Below, piece by piece: positions 10,800 through 22,700 of a stretch of DNA of 64,000 nt. The notes under the pieces were generated by a model. It was not told the origin of the DNA. It searched no databases and saw only the letters and a program-made list of their open reading frames with translations. Position numbers and translations under genes: made by a program. This stretch comes from Euptelea pleiosperma (Eukaryota > Streptophyta > Magnoliopsida > Ranunculales > Eupteleaceae): the NCBI GenBank assembly GCA_035048495.1, contig CM068540.1:16476829-16540828 (forward strand). Reading direction: 5' to 3'. Positions within the stretch are counted from its first letter, which is position 1. Every line of letters starts with the position of its first letter.

Positions 10800-12173
10800 C
10801 TGTAAGGAACATGATATATTGTATAAGCGAAATTTCATATGACAAAACACAAATGTAACCGATCCGAGAGCGTGTTAGTTAGGTTAAGAGTGTGTCAGTG
10901 GGTGCATAACTCTTGTACTGCCCGAAGCCTACAATGATGAAGCCTAAAGACTCAAAAGATAGAAGACTGATTCAACTAAATATTTAGAACTTTATCTATT
11001 TATCCTTATTCACACTTATAAGATGGTAAGTGACTTAGAGACCCTAAAGATAGGTGATAAACCCTTCAAAATCACGTAAAACTAAGTCACACATAAGCAA
11101 GGGAATCAGTGTCGAGGCCTTAGAACCATAATATATATTATTTTTGGGGTGCTCAATCAATTGGAGCACCCAGTCTAATCGATTGGATACAACCCAATTA
11201 ATTGGACTATGTGCCCAATCGATTAGACTTATCCGGACAAAACCAAAATGAGTTCTGGTCCTGCTCAATTGATTGGACTGAGTCCAAAGTTCAATCGATT
11301 GGGTACATGCGCAGGGATTGTGTTGTAAATTCAAATAAGAGTCCCAAAGGAACTCCAACACTTATTAATTCGTAGGTCTTGTTGTTATTACTATAAATTA
11401 TTACTTTAATGCTGAAAAACCTAAGGATAACAAGTAGAAAGAGATTAATTGAGATTTGAGATTAGAATTCAAAGCACAAGAACTTGTTTCATACAAGAGT
11501 AGAAAAACCAATGTAGTTCCTTCACATGTTTAGGGTTTCCTCTTGTTAGATCAAAGCTTGAAGAACATGAGTTATATCTTCATTATTTACCAAGCTTGAT
11601 CAACTCTACATCTAGGAATCATTTGCATATCTAAATCTAGATGCTAGAAAGACCGTATATATAGTGTGCTACTCAATTTATTGAGTTGCTTGTTGAGGAG
11701 TCAGGATTAGACCGAATCCTTCACTATTCGGGGTCAGAATGGACTATGAGAATAAGATCAGGGCTGGACTAATCGAATGGTCCGTTTGAGGCTAGGCCCG
11801 ATCACTAAACATTGTTGAGGTGATCTTAGCAGAAGGCCGTTTGTCGACTCATACGTGAAAGGCAGAGGGCGTGGATGCATTTGCAGTTGGCTCGAGGGAT
11901 GAGCTTGAGTTGTATGATATAACTTTTGTCTTGTTAACTTTTCGTTAGTGATACTTTAACATCTAGACGTGGTCTCGTAGTTTTTCTTGGAAAGGTTTCT
12001 ATGTAAACATTCGCATGTGTTAGATTGATTATTTTATTTTCACACATATTGTTTAGATTAAATCAAACGACTAAGAAATAATATATTTTTGGTATATTAG
12101 ATCCGAATTGATTAAGTTAATCACCTTATTCACCCCCTCCAGGTATCTTCGATTGAATTGGAAGAAACTTTCA
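10800..12173 (+). repeat. 5' LTR of a copia-type element (long-LTR family with palindrome array)
   Basis: The right end is set by a primer-binding site two bases downstream, and the LTR ends ...CTTTCA. The left end is approximate. The motif GGTAAGTGACTTAGAG (near 11,025), the CAATCGATTGG-type palindromes (11,154-11,301), a TATA box (CTATAAATTA at 11,391) and the end pattern CACCCCCTCCAGGTAT are shared in order with the LTRs at 24,905-26,340 and about 34,265-35,670. Confidence 0.7.
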
Positions 12174-12174
12174 A

Positions 12175-12187
12175 TTGGTATTAGAGC
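12175..12187 (+). other. Primer-binding site (initiator Met tRNA type)
   Basis: TTGGTATTAGAGC is one change from TGGTATCAGAGC, the usual plant copia primer site complementary to the 3' end of initiator Met tRNA. It directly follows the LTR end. Confidence 0.85.
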
Positions 12188-12254
12188 ATAGGTCACTCCT
12201 TTAAAGGCTTAACAACCGGAGTGAGTTCCTACTCAATTTTTTTAATTTATAAAG

Positions 12255-12925
12255 ATGTAAATAGAGAGGATTATGCATATTGGAAAGCCATTATGAGAGC
12301 ATTCCTCAAATCAATGAATGGGTATGGTTAACAGTGTTAAATAGTTAGACACCTCCCACTGTCACAGTTGAAAATACTTTAGTCCCTAAGCCTGAGGACA
12401 AGTGGTCAAATGGTGAATTTGATGCTTGTTGCTTAAACAACAAGGGCTTGAATGTTGTCTTCAATGCCGTAGACAAGAATGAGTTCTGTAGGATCTCTAC
12501 ATGTGTTTTGGCCAAAGGAGCATGGGATATTTTGGAAACAATCCATGAAGGTACGTTAGCGGTTAAAATATAAATTATAAATGCTGACAACCAAATTCGA
12601 ATCCTTCAAAATGAAAGAGAATGATATGTTCACAGAATTTTATGCAAAACTCAATGACATTATGAACTTTGTCCATAATTTGGGAGAGAAAATACCTGAA
12701 TAAAAAATAGTCATGAAAGTGCTTAGATCTCTATTAGAGAGATTTCAAGCCAAGGTAACAGCCTTGAAGAGAGTAAGGATGTTAACTCTCCGAAAATTGA
12801 TGAGTTAGTGGGGTTTCTGTAGACATTTGAGTTAGGGCATAACCCTAAGAGCTTTAAAAGCTCAAGATACAGAGTTTGAGTCTGACTCTTGAGAAGATTT
12901 AGCTCTCTTTGTAAAGAAATACTTA
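12255..12925 (+). pseudogene. Decayed copia gag (UBN2 domain)
   Basis: Reading across frameshifts gives the typical order of a plant copia capsid domain: a WKAIMRAFLKS start, AKGAWDILETIHEG, KMKENDMFTEFYAKLNDI and VMKVLRSL. Several stops and at least two frame changes interrupt it, so no Gag could be made. It lies just behind the primer-binding site. No protease, integrase or reverse transcriptase follows; the sequence goes into a different kind of ORF instead. Confidence 0.8.
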
Positions 12926-13084
12926 TCAAGAGTTGTATGAGACATTCAAAAAATTGATAAAAGCAAATAATTGTTTATTTGAAAGAGTTAAAAGTCTTGA
13001 TTCTGAGAAGAAAGCCTACAAACTAGACACTGAAGAATTATTTGTACTAGTTGGTCAACTTGAGGAAGAGAAGAAGTCTTCCTC

Positions 13085-14400
13085 TGAGCGGTCGATTGCT
13101 CCCCTCTGAGTGGTTGACCATGCCTCGTGATAATTAATCCCAAATGTCTATTTTTGGGTTATTTAAACCCGCAAATCCCCTTCATTCTCTCCCAAATTCA
13201 TTTCATATACTTCCCTAGAACCCCTAATACCATTCCATCCTATCTCAGCGGAGGAATACGCGCGTACATAACTTCTTCAATTGATTTGCAGAAAGCAACT
13301 TCGAGAAAGTTTACTCCAAAAGGAAGGTCACCATTGAGCGAGCTATTGAAGCTGATTCGGTACCTTTGGAATGCATCCATGACATGTTTGAGGAGGTAGG
13401 TTGGTCTCCTCTTCTCGATTCTACCGATCATGTTCTCTCTGAGCTTGTTCAGCTTTTCTATACTAATATTCATGGTCATGATTATGATGTTCCTTTCTTT
13501 CACTCCTTAGTTAGATGTGTCTTCTTTATTGTGTCTCCGAATCTTATATCCTCTATCTTGGGCATTCCTCGTGATCTTAAAGGCAATATGTTTCCTCATG
13601 ATATTCCTCTTAGCAACAAAGAGGACATCATGTGTTTGTTGTTCATTGATCCTTTTGATAGACCTGACAAACTTTGAAATAGTAGGTCGATTGATTTGCT
13701 ACCTTTCTATAGGATTTTGAACCTCATTTTTTCATACAACTTGGTCCCTAAAGCGGGACATAGGCATGAGGTCAGCTCTTACAATCTTTATATCATGCAT
13801 TGTCTCATCACTGGATCTACCTTGGATATTCCTCTTGTTATTTATCGTCTTATCACTAAGGTTGCTGAGACTTGTGTCTCAAATTGTGCTTTTCCATTTG
13901 GATATTTGATTAATTTTGAGGATCATCCAACATTTTCAGGTAGTCCCCATCCTTGACTATGATATTGTCGATCTTCCTTCTGAACTAATCGACAAAGCTA
14001 CTCTCTCTAGGATGCATCTCAGAGATGATGACATTCTTGCTCATTACTAGCACTAGTTTTTCATCCCTCATCATCTACTGTTGTCCTTCTAATTTTTCTG
14101 TGGAGTTTCTCTCTAGCCAGATGAGCTCTATGATGCAGATGCTTATATCCCTTTGATCAGACATTCAGACAATCGGTTCTCGACAGCGAAAGATGGAATC
14201 CAAGCAGAAGAGGTGACACGATTTCTTCACACTTATTATGAGGATTATCCTTCCTCTCCAGATGATGACATTGGCAATAGTGCTAGAGTTTTAGGTGGAC
14301 TTGAGTATCATGATGATGATCATGTTGAGGATGCTGATGATTATAGTCATTTTCTTCATTTGTTTTCATTTGGGTTGTACTTTGACTTATTTTTCTGACG
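13085..14400 (+). pseudogene. Retroelement-associated ORF resembling the 'putative plant transposon protein' domain
   Basis: Joined frames read ...HDMFEEVGWSPLLDS, VQLFYTNIHGHD, VRCVFFIVSPNLISSILGIPR and later AFPFGYLINFEDH, then an acidic tail. The layout (a GW motif, an LVxxFY motif, then LGIP) is like the ORF often found inside long plant LTR elements under the name 'putative plant transposon protein'. I assign it from memory of that pattern. Stops and frame changes split it at about 13,676 and 13,956. The sequence before it (13,085-13,260, with GTGGTTGACC and a short leader) resembles the tail of the LTR at 14,918-16,018, which suggests that this ORF and that LTR belong together. Confidence 0.4.
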
Positions 14401-14917
14401 TGTGTTTTGATGTACTCTTATTTTGAACCTCTCGAAGGTCGCAATTTGGTGGTTGTATCAAACTTCTTTTACCTATGAATACTTCAGACTTATTTGATAT
14501 CTTGCTTATCATTATGAAAAATGCATGTTTATCTTGTAACTTCTTCATCTTTGATAGAGAAAAGCATTGTACATTTATGATAATAACTTTGCCATTTGTG
14601 AGAAAGTATACATTACTTTGGTTTGATCATCAAGAGATTTGGTTTTAGTCATTTAAATTATTTATAGTCATATATTTTTTTCTTTGACTTGGTTCTTTTA
14701 ATAAACCTTATTAATTGAACTAATATTGGATTAAGGGGAAGTAAAATTCCTAAATTTTATTTGGCAACTTTGTATGAGTTGTGATCCACAAGTTGTAACA
14801 AAATTTATTGATGCCTCTCTCTTCGCTCAAGGATCTGATTACATCAGTTTAGGGTTGGACTTATTCTTAATGGGAGAACCATTGTATTTTGTTATCGAAT
14901 TGACAAAATGGGAGAAT

Positions 14918-16018
14918 GATAAAGATATAAACTTTGTGTTGTCTATCCTATGATAATCCTAAGTTTCACTTATGTAACCTTATTCATCAGAGATCGAGTA
15001 CTTCTTCGGATTTGGAGTACGTGATAGACTTGACTTAGTGATCCAATACTCGGCTTGGAAGAACTTTTGGAGTGCTGAGAAGATCAGAGCCTTGACATAA
15101 ATATTCGGAGAGTTCTCAACTTGATGGCCTTTGGATGGACATAAACGGTCCTAAACCCATTTGTTGATCTTTGACCTAAACATGACTTATGAGTATAAGT
15201 CTGCTCTTTTTGAGGGATAGGATGGTATGTCTATGTGAGCGGTAGACTGGAGGGATAGGGCGCCCAGTCTGAGTGACCGGTCGACCAACGGAACAGGGTG
15301 ACCAGTTTAACATACCAGTTGACCAGTGGGACGGGGATACCGGTTTGTTAGATCGATAGACCAATGGGGTAGGGCGACCGGTCTGTTAGAGTGGTTGACT
15401 TATTCCTCCGTGTATGCCTAATCCCAATTGGTCATTTAGCCTATAAATATCCATCTCCTCCTTCATTATTTCCCACACCTTTCACACTGATTCTTCTGAG
15501 CTTCTCTGAGCCACTTCTAAGTGTCTTCTTTGTGAGAAAATCTCTTAGGCCTTTTGCTTTTTTCCTTGTGACCTTTTTGAGAAGATCTTTGTTTGAGCTT
15601 GTCCTTGTAATCTTCAGATCATCTTGGTGAGTTGTCCGAGTTGGTGTGTACTAGGCTTTGCGCTTCAACAACATCGAAGCACCCGTTCCTTTTGATCATC
15701 ATCGGGAGATAACTTTGTTTATTGAGAACTTTATTTTTAGAAACGCTCTCCATATTGGAATACTTCACTTTTATATACCGTAGGTAGTGTGAATAAAAAG
15801 GTGATAGTTCATTGGAGCTTTTGGAAAGTGGATGTAGGTGTCGGGACACCAAACCACTATAAATATTTGTATTGTGGATTATTTATCTTTATCTCTCTAC
15901 ATTTCTTAAGTTGATTCTTGTTTTGCATTTTGTTTAAATTAAATCTTGTATCTTAATAATCAACTTAGCAATTATTTTAAAATAGACCGATTCACCCTCT
16001 CTAGGTCTTTTTGTATCA
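14918..16018 (+). repeat. 3' LTR of a long-LTR copia-type element
   Basis: A polypurine-like stretch (ACAAAATGGGAGAA) precedes TGATAAAG..., and the right end reads TTCACCCTCTCTAGGTCTTTTTGTATCA, the same end pattern as the LTRs at 12,173 and 26,340. In place of CAATCGATTGG palindromes it carries GGTCGACC/GACCGGT-type dyads (about 15,240-15,400) just before a TATA box (CTATAAATAT, 15,441). It is not the partner of the LTR at 10,800-12,173, because the two sequences differ too much. Confidence 0.55.
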
Positions 16019-17422
16019 ATACTAAAGGAACTTCATTTTGTAGGTAGTGTGAATAGCTAGACATCTCAGATCCTCCTTTCACACCCAAATGGTCTCAACT
16101 TTAGGTAGAAAATTTTGCTTCATTACCATTTTTGTAGGTGGATTAGCAGGATAAACCTGTTTTTTTCAATTCGTTCTCTTCCTGAACCAAGCCTTAGAAG
16201 TCGAGGCGGATGAAATTAAACTGCCTGAATGCCCTTGACTGTATTTAATTTAACAATTTCTCTACTCAAGATATTTGACTTTTGGCTTAAAGCCCCAAGT
16301 TCTTTGAAAAGATTCTCTTGGCTTCCATGGGATGGTAAAGAGCAACATGTCATGGGACGGTGAAGGGGCTAGGTATCGTAGTATGTCGAACACACAAGGT
16401 GTTGTGGGATGTTACAGAGGCATCTCATCTCCTCTCCTCTCCACATCGCCATCTCCTTGTTCGGCAATATAAGCCACCTTCCCGTGGGAAGAAGCACCAG
16501 GTAAGATGAACAGGTGAGTGAGGTGGCCCTGGCTCCTGCTTAAACCAAGTACATGCTGTTTGGGTGTTGTTGCACAGATGAGAAAGAAGAGACTGTCCAA
16601 AAGAATTTCTCTTCGTCTTGCTTTGTGCCCAAGGACCTACATTTATAGGTTTGTGAAATAGGAAATGATAAAATTACCCTTCTTGACATAGCCATCCCTT
16701 TCTGACATTGACATCTATCAAGGCCTAATGACACCCCGTATGTCAATGTACGGCCCCTGACAGAACAGTGTTACCTCAGCATCTCGCGGAGGCAACTGGC
16801 AGACAATACCCTCTAGAAGGCTAAGACTATCATAGAAGATGGTCTTAGAAGCCACCATATATAGAAGGCACTATCAAATATGTGAGGACGTGCGGCCTTA
16901 AGTCTTGAAGGTCCCGCCTTGCGAGTCAAACTCCATTGGCCTCCAAACCTTAGACTTTTGTACCTCATGTTGACTGTACTTGCCATGTCCTTCAGTGAGT
17001 CCACACGGCGTAGACGTTAGATCCATGTGATTTGGACCATTTACAAAAATCAAGCTATAGCATAGATAGATCAAACCAAAACCATTGGTTGCCTTGAATG
17101 GATGAACAACTAAATACCTTTGAGGTTTCTTTCATGTCTTTCCAAATCTCTTGTTCGAAAGGAGGTTTATAAAATACCAAGAATCAGTGGCAAGTGGAGC
17201 TACTGGACATGTGAATTTGCTTATAAAAATGGATGATGCATTTTATCAAGTTTGAAATGCCGTCTTCCCAACTTGACTTTTCCTAAATTCATCTAAGAAA
17301 ATCATTTCTCTGTAGTTTGAAATGCCCAATACATCTTTAATTTGGTTAATAAAATGGAAAAAAAATCTAATAAATTCCAAGTATGGCTTTTGCAATGGCA
17401 TTGGAGCACATTGATTGTGAGT
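16019..17422. other. No gene recognised
   Basis: Sequence between the LTR and a MITE. The frames here are short and overlapping, and none resembles a known protein. Possibly old repeat sequence. Confidence 0.4.
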
Positions 17423-17431
17423 TTTATCTAT

Positions 17432-17650
17432 GGCTCAGGCTCCGAGGACCTCCTTTTTTCTGACCCCTCTCAGTTTCGCGTGCTCGGCTGTGGATTTCAC
17501 GATTAATCCAGCGGTGGTTGTCAGCACCGCCAAAAGTGAAAAAGTGATGCCAGCTTGGCACTGTAACCACCGTTGGATTCTTGAAATCCATGGACGAGCA
17601 CACGAACACCAAGAGGGGTCAGAAAAAAGGGGGTCCCCTAAGCCCGACCC
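17432..17650. mobile_element. Mutator-like MITE with 9-bp target duplication
   Basis: The direct repeat TTTATCTAT flanks the element at 17,423-17,431 and 17,651-17,659. The two halves are a long imperfect inverted repeat: GGCTCAGGCTCCGAGGACC against the inverse of GGTCCCCTAAGCCCGACCC, CTCCTTTTTTCTGACCCCTC against its inverse, and GGTGGTTGTCAGCACCGCC near the centre. A 9-bp duplication and very long terminal repeats are what Mutator-superfamily MITEs show. Confidence 0.75.
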
Positions 17651-17659
17651 TTTATCTAT

Positions 17660-19448
17660 ATAGGTGATGGTAGGGGAAACTACTGAGAGTTTCTAGACTG
17701 ACTGCATTGCAAACAAATCGAGAGGCCTCTTGAGTCTTCTCTTCTTCTTTTTAATTTTTCTGTTCTTTTCAAAGTCTTAACTTGATGTATCTTTGATTGA
17801 AAGAGACACAGATTGGGAAACTGCCATGAAATAGTACAATATGAAAAAACAATATGCAGACTGGGAAACTACCAAGCAAACAACTTGGAAACTAGGACCA
17901 AAATACATAACAATTTCAACCAAACAACGTGGATACCAGAATTAGTTAAAGGTTTACAACTACTCAGTTAAGAACTAGAAAGGCTAGACTAAGTCTTAAA
18001 AACATAATGTTCCCAAACAGGCCCTAAGGTTCAAGTCTCTCTAACCTACCTTTTTAGTGAAATATGGGCAAAATAAGGGTTGCGTTGAGCATAAGCCCGT
18101 CAATGGCCCTCAACTGAACTGTTTAAAGTTTCAAGCCAAGCTGGGCTTGGGGCATCATATCCACCCTGGGCTAGGTTTGTCATTACTAGAGCTTTATCTA
18201 AAGTTCTTGTAATTATTCTATCTTACGAGTTAGTTTTGAGTGAAAATTTGTATTCAAATAATTCGGCATCTCTGAACTCTATAATGGTGTTTTTATCAAC
18301 ATCATTGACTTTAGATTTGATTACTAGAAGCACTACTTTTCGGAGCATATCCTATATAGACAATTTACAATTTTAGGTCTTAGTTTTGTTCTCTTAGGAC
18401 TGAGTACTACTACCTTGGTTAAACATCCTCATACTTTAAGGTATTTGTAAAAAGGCTTCTTGCCTTGCAAAAGTTAATAAGGTGATTTATCTATTTTCTT
18501 AATAGGTGTTTTGTTTTATATATAACAAGCAGTTATGACTGCTTCCCCCCACAAGTTTAATGGTAATCCTAAACTTATTAATATGGCATAAATTTAATAG
18601 TTCACGGCCTGGTTCAGCAAGCACCTGTGTATCTTTCGTGATGTATGGATGTGCCCAATGGGCATAAAATCGGGCTGCCAAAGGGCTCCACCCTTTAATT
18701 CTAACCTTCTCATGTATGAAGCTTAGACATTTTGTCTTCTAAGCAATATGGGACTAAGTGTTTTTGTAATAGTATAGGTAATGAGAGAAACCTCATTCAA
18801 ATGTACACTTAAGTTTTAACTTGTTTTGAGGTCTTGGGTTCATAACCCATTGGCCTCAAGAATCAAGACACTTTTATTTTATTTAATTTTATACTTTATG
18901 AATAACATTTAGATTGTGAAAAAACATGGAACTTTTATTGACCATCCAAAAGAATGCAATGGATCATTCAACCACATCAGTTGATCTTACCCTCTATGCA
19001 TGAGCCATGTGTATGAGAGGGGAGGGAAATAGATGCTAAAGCAAAAGATCAAATAAACTAAATTATAAATATATTTTGTCGGATAAATAGTAATTTTTCT
19101 TTACATTACTCTTTGGTGATAAGTGTGTGATTTTCCAAAAACAGTGAACACTCGCCAATGATCCATACAGGAGTAGGTACAGATAGGCTGACCAGGCGAT
19201 GTTCTGTTACAACACACGCATCATCCTGGATCTTCTCCTTAATCAGATGAAATCAATTACTGATTCACTGAAAAACTATAGACTTCCAACCATTTTACGT
19301 TACTTCCCTCAATGATGCAACACCATATATGCAGCCTCAGATACATAAAAAGCAGCAATATGAGTGCCACCCAAAAGCACTTGATCATCTTCACATCCTC
19401 ATTGATGTTGCAGATCATATGTATATATATGTGCGTGTCAAGCAGCAA
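17660..19448. other. 3' flank of NADK1
   Basis: No other gene recognised. Because NADK1 is on the minus strand and stops at 19,449, its 3' UTR should occupy the right part of this stretch. Candidate poly-A signals (TTTATT on this strand) occur near 18,870, but the cleavage site cannot be set from sequence alone. Confidence 0.4.
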
Positions 19449-19760
19449 CTATTGTGTGTCTCTGGGACCGTCGAATGACTGGTTCTTCCTCAAGTTCCAG
19501 TGGAGGCCTTCGTGGATGCTGCGCAAGAAGTCATTGGTGGAGTCGACTTGACACGCTGTTGGCACAGGCCAAGGGGCCATGCTGCATACGAGAGCATCTC
19601 CAGCTGCCAACTGTTTCCTGTCCTTGCCGTCAAAGGATGCCCATGCATGCCCCCTGCTGTTGAAAGGTACTTGCACCCGCAATGTCACATACTCTGGTAA
19701 TATCAGAGGCCTAAAAGACAGAGAGTGTGGACAGATTGGTGTAAAGAGGATGCCAGGAAC
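19449..19760 (-). CDS. NADK1: NADK1 last exon and stop codon
   Basis: [20 protein letters not shown] to SFDGPRDTQ and TAG (19,449-19,451), 104 codons including the stop. The acceptor is GTGCAG. It contains the C-terminal beta-rich part of the NAD kinase fold. Confidence 0.95.
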   Translation of the reverse strand, partial: VPGILFTPICPHSLSFRPLILPEYVTLRVQVPFNSRGHAWASFDGKDRKQLAAGDALVCSMAPWPVPTACQVDSTNDFLRSIHEGLHWNLRKNQSFDGPRDTQ

Positions 19761-22700
19761 CTGCACTTCAATGAAATTGGACTCTTGAAGGTGTGTCTTA
19801 GATAATCATAACATATCATTGCTACTTTAACTATGAATCATGGTAAGGTAATAGAAACATAAAATAAAGAATTTTTGGGTTTAAATGAATAACGGAAACT
19901 GAACTTGTTTCGAGGCAAAAGTTTTAGTTATGGATGTATAGAATGAGCTTGCAACATGGAAATCGACAATGTAAAATCACTGGACTAGAAATAAAGAAAC
20001 TAAATATTTCTATGGGGCTTCATTCATGGTAATTGGTTTTGAAATTTTTTCTGGTGCAGGTAAGCTGGGATCTAACGTAGCAACCATGTAGTTTGTTGGT
20101 TCCCATTCAAAAGGCTTATAGCTTGATCCAGCGTCCAGGGCTGTACATCCATGTTGGGGAAGGTTACATACTTGTAATTGAGTTGGATGGGTAACTTTGT
20201 CCATTGAACAGGTTCCAGTTTGCCCAAACTATTCTACCTACTAAAAAGAAGTTAGGAATTGTCGTATGATTTTCTTTTGGCTCCTCCTCCTTCAAGACAA
20301 GGGTGAGAGGTAGTACAATATTAGACGAAGAATCAGCCAATCTCTCAAAAAACTGGCCAGAATGATTGCATATTGGGTTTTCCCCCACAAGATAATTGCA
20401 TTTCCTACCAAGTTGGAATGATAATGTCCGCCAGCCACTAGTTCGAAATGAACAAATCCTGAATTATACCAGATAAGGTATTAGCATAGTTTCAAACACG
20501 GCTACTTTTCAGTGGTGCCAAGAAAAATCACCCTATCAGACTAGCAAAATGTCAATATACCAGACGAAATATAGCTTGCTGTTCCTTTTTATTTCTTTCG
20601 ACTACTAATCAGTGACAAAAGTAGCCATTTAATCTGCTCTATCCAGTAATGCTTGCTGCTCATCCCTTCTAACCAAGATGCTGGTTAGCTCTAAATTTGA
20701 AAGAGTTCCTCCGGATCTTTTTATGCATTTCATTTTTTTACATTTGGTAATCTGGATTTGTAATAGTGACCTCATGTTTGCGGTGCAGTATGTCAACCAA
20801 TTGAGCCACAAGATCAAGCCCCAAGAAGTATAGCATTGCCACCAAATATGCCTGTTTCTAACATGATCAGTGACTCAAAGATGCAAAAAGGTTTTGAACC
20901 CAAGGCTAGTACCTCAATAATAAAGGCCCTTACCAACTCAGATAAGTAGGCATTTGCAAATGTTTGGTGTTGCCACCAGGTAAGCCTATTTTATATGAGA
21001 TCAGTAGCTCAAAGGTGCAAACTGATATTGAACCCCAAGACCTGTCATTCAACAATACAGGCCCCCACCAACTCAGGAAAGTAGGCATTTGCTTAAAATA
21101 TTTGGTGCTGCTAGGTAAAACAGATTTTTGAACCCAGGACCTGTCATTTCCGCTATATTGATCATCTGACCATATATTGACAGTAACAGCACATAAATGA
21201 ACCAATATTGGCAAACCTTCAACTTCAATGTTTATAATTTCTCATATCAAGGTCCTTACGTGATATCCCTTGTCTTTTCACCCCTTGTACCTGTTGAAAT
21301 TGATTTTACTGAAACTAAGAATCAGACTGACAGAACTTGTTCACATTCTATTTCTTTTGTTTGTGAGGAACTGTAAAAACTGAAAAAGAAGGTATAATAA
21401 ACTCGTGCTTTCTGTATATGATAAATTAGAACAAATGCAAAGTCACATGACTTGTGAACCTTGAAAACATGACTAAACAAAATTGAGCGACTGAAGCACA
21501 GGTACATGCCAAGTCCTGGTTGTACTCAACTCAGTACCCATTCGCAGGTACTAATACTCTATAAATTCATACGATGAGGGAACGTATCCATATCAGTGCA
21601 TTCTATTATGGGTAAAAGGCAACAACTAATATCATGAGTTGCAATTCTGTTATGGCTGCACCTCTTCAAGATCCAATTTACACATGGATGCCAACCTAAG
21701 ATTAAGTGGCTTGAACTACATGAATGCATACATTAACAAGTCAAAGGTCCTACAATAAATAGAACTGTATGGAGCGTGAGTCATGAACTGAAATATCATA
21801 GCTTGCAGGGTCAAGGTAAGGTAACTGTTAGAACAGAACTAAATCCTCAAAATTTGTGTAACTTGTATTTCATCAATTTATGTTAAAGAGACATTCAAAA
21901 AATCAGTGCTGGATAGGTTGCATTCACTTGTATATCAAATTTTGAAACTTTAGGAGGATATATGTCTCATGCATAGCATATACTAATAATAGTAATTACA
22001 ATAACAATAACAACAACTATAATAATTATAACAATAAAAGAACAGATGGTTGAGAACATGCCTGTGGATGGACCATTGATCCTCCAGCAGCCAACGAATA
22101 TGCAGTGCTTCCAGATGTTGTTGATAAGATCAACCCATCCCCTTGTACACATGTTACAAAGGAGCTGTCACAATAGCATTCCAGGTATGTGAGGAAGGAT
22201 GATATCCCACGATCAATTGTCACCTCATTCAGGACTAGAATAGGTTCTTCAATCTCTAATTCATCTTTGGCTGCGTCCCTGATAACATGGCACTGCAGCC
22301 GGTGGCGTAATGTGATACTAATGGGACCCCTTATGATTGCATCAAGGTATTCTCTGTAATGTTCACTTTCTAAAGGCTATTAAAGATCACTTTAGGATCA
22401 ATTCTGTAAAAGGAAACTATATAAAAAGCAAATTACTTTAAAATCCAAATTAAACACAATTTACTTAATTGAACAGAGTTACCCACTCGAACATGATGAA
22501 ATACCTGAACTTTTTCTTCAATTAAATGTGTAAATTAGAGTAATAGTCCAAATGATACAAAAAACAATCAATAATCCACAGAAGAAAAATTAAACTATGA
22601 TCTGTGTTATAGATGTATGGCATCAAGGACTGGGTTATAGAGAAGATCAACTCCTCGTTTCATTGGAGCACCATCCTTAGGGCTGTCAATGGATAGTCAA

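Noticed and set aside
22026..22223. C-terminal extension of NAD kinase exon g past HPQ ([11 protein letters not shown])
   Set aside because: This is read-through into the intron caused by the GC donor. The true continuation VPGILF is in the exon at 19,449-19,760.
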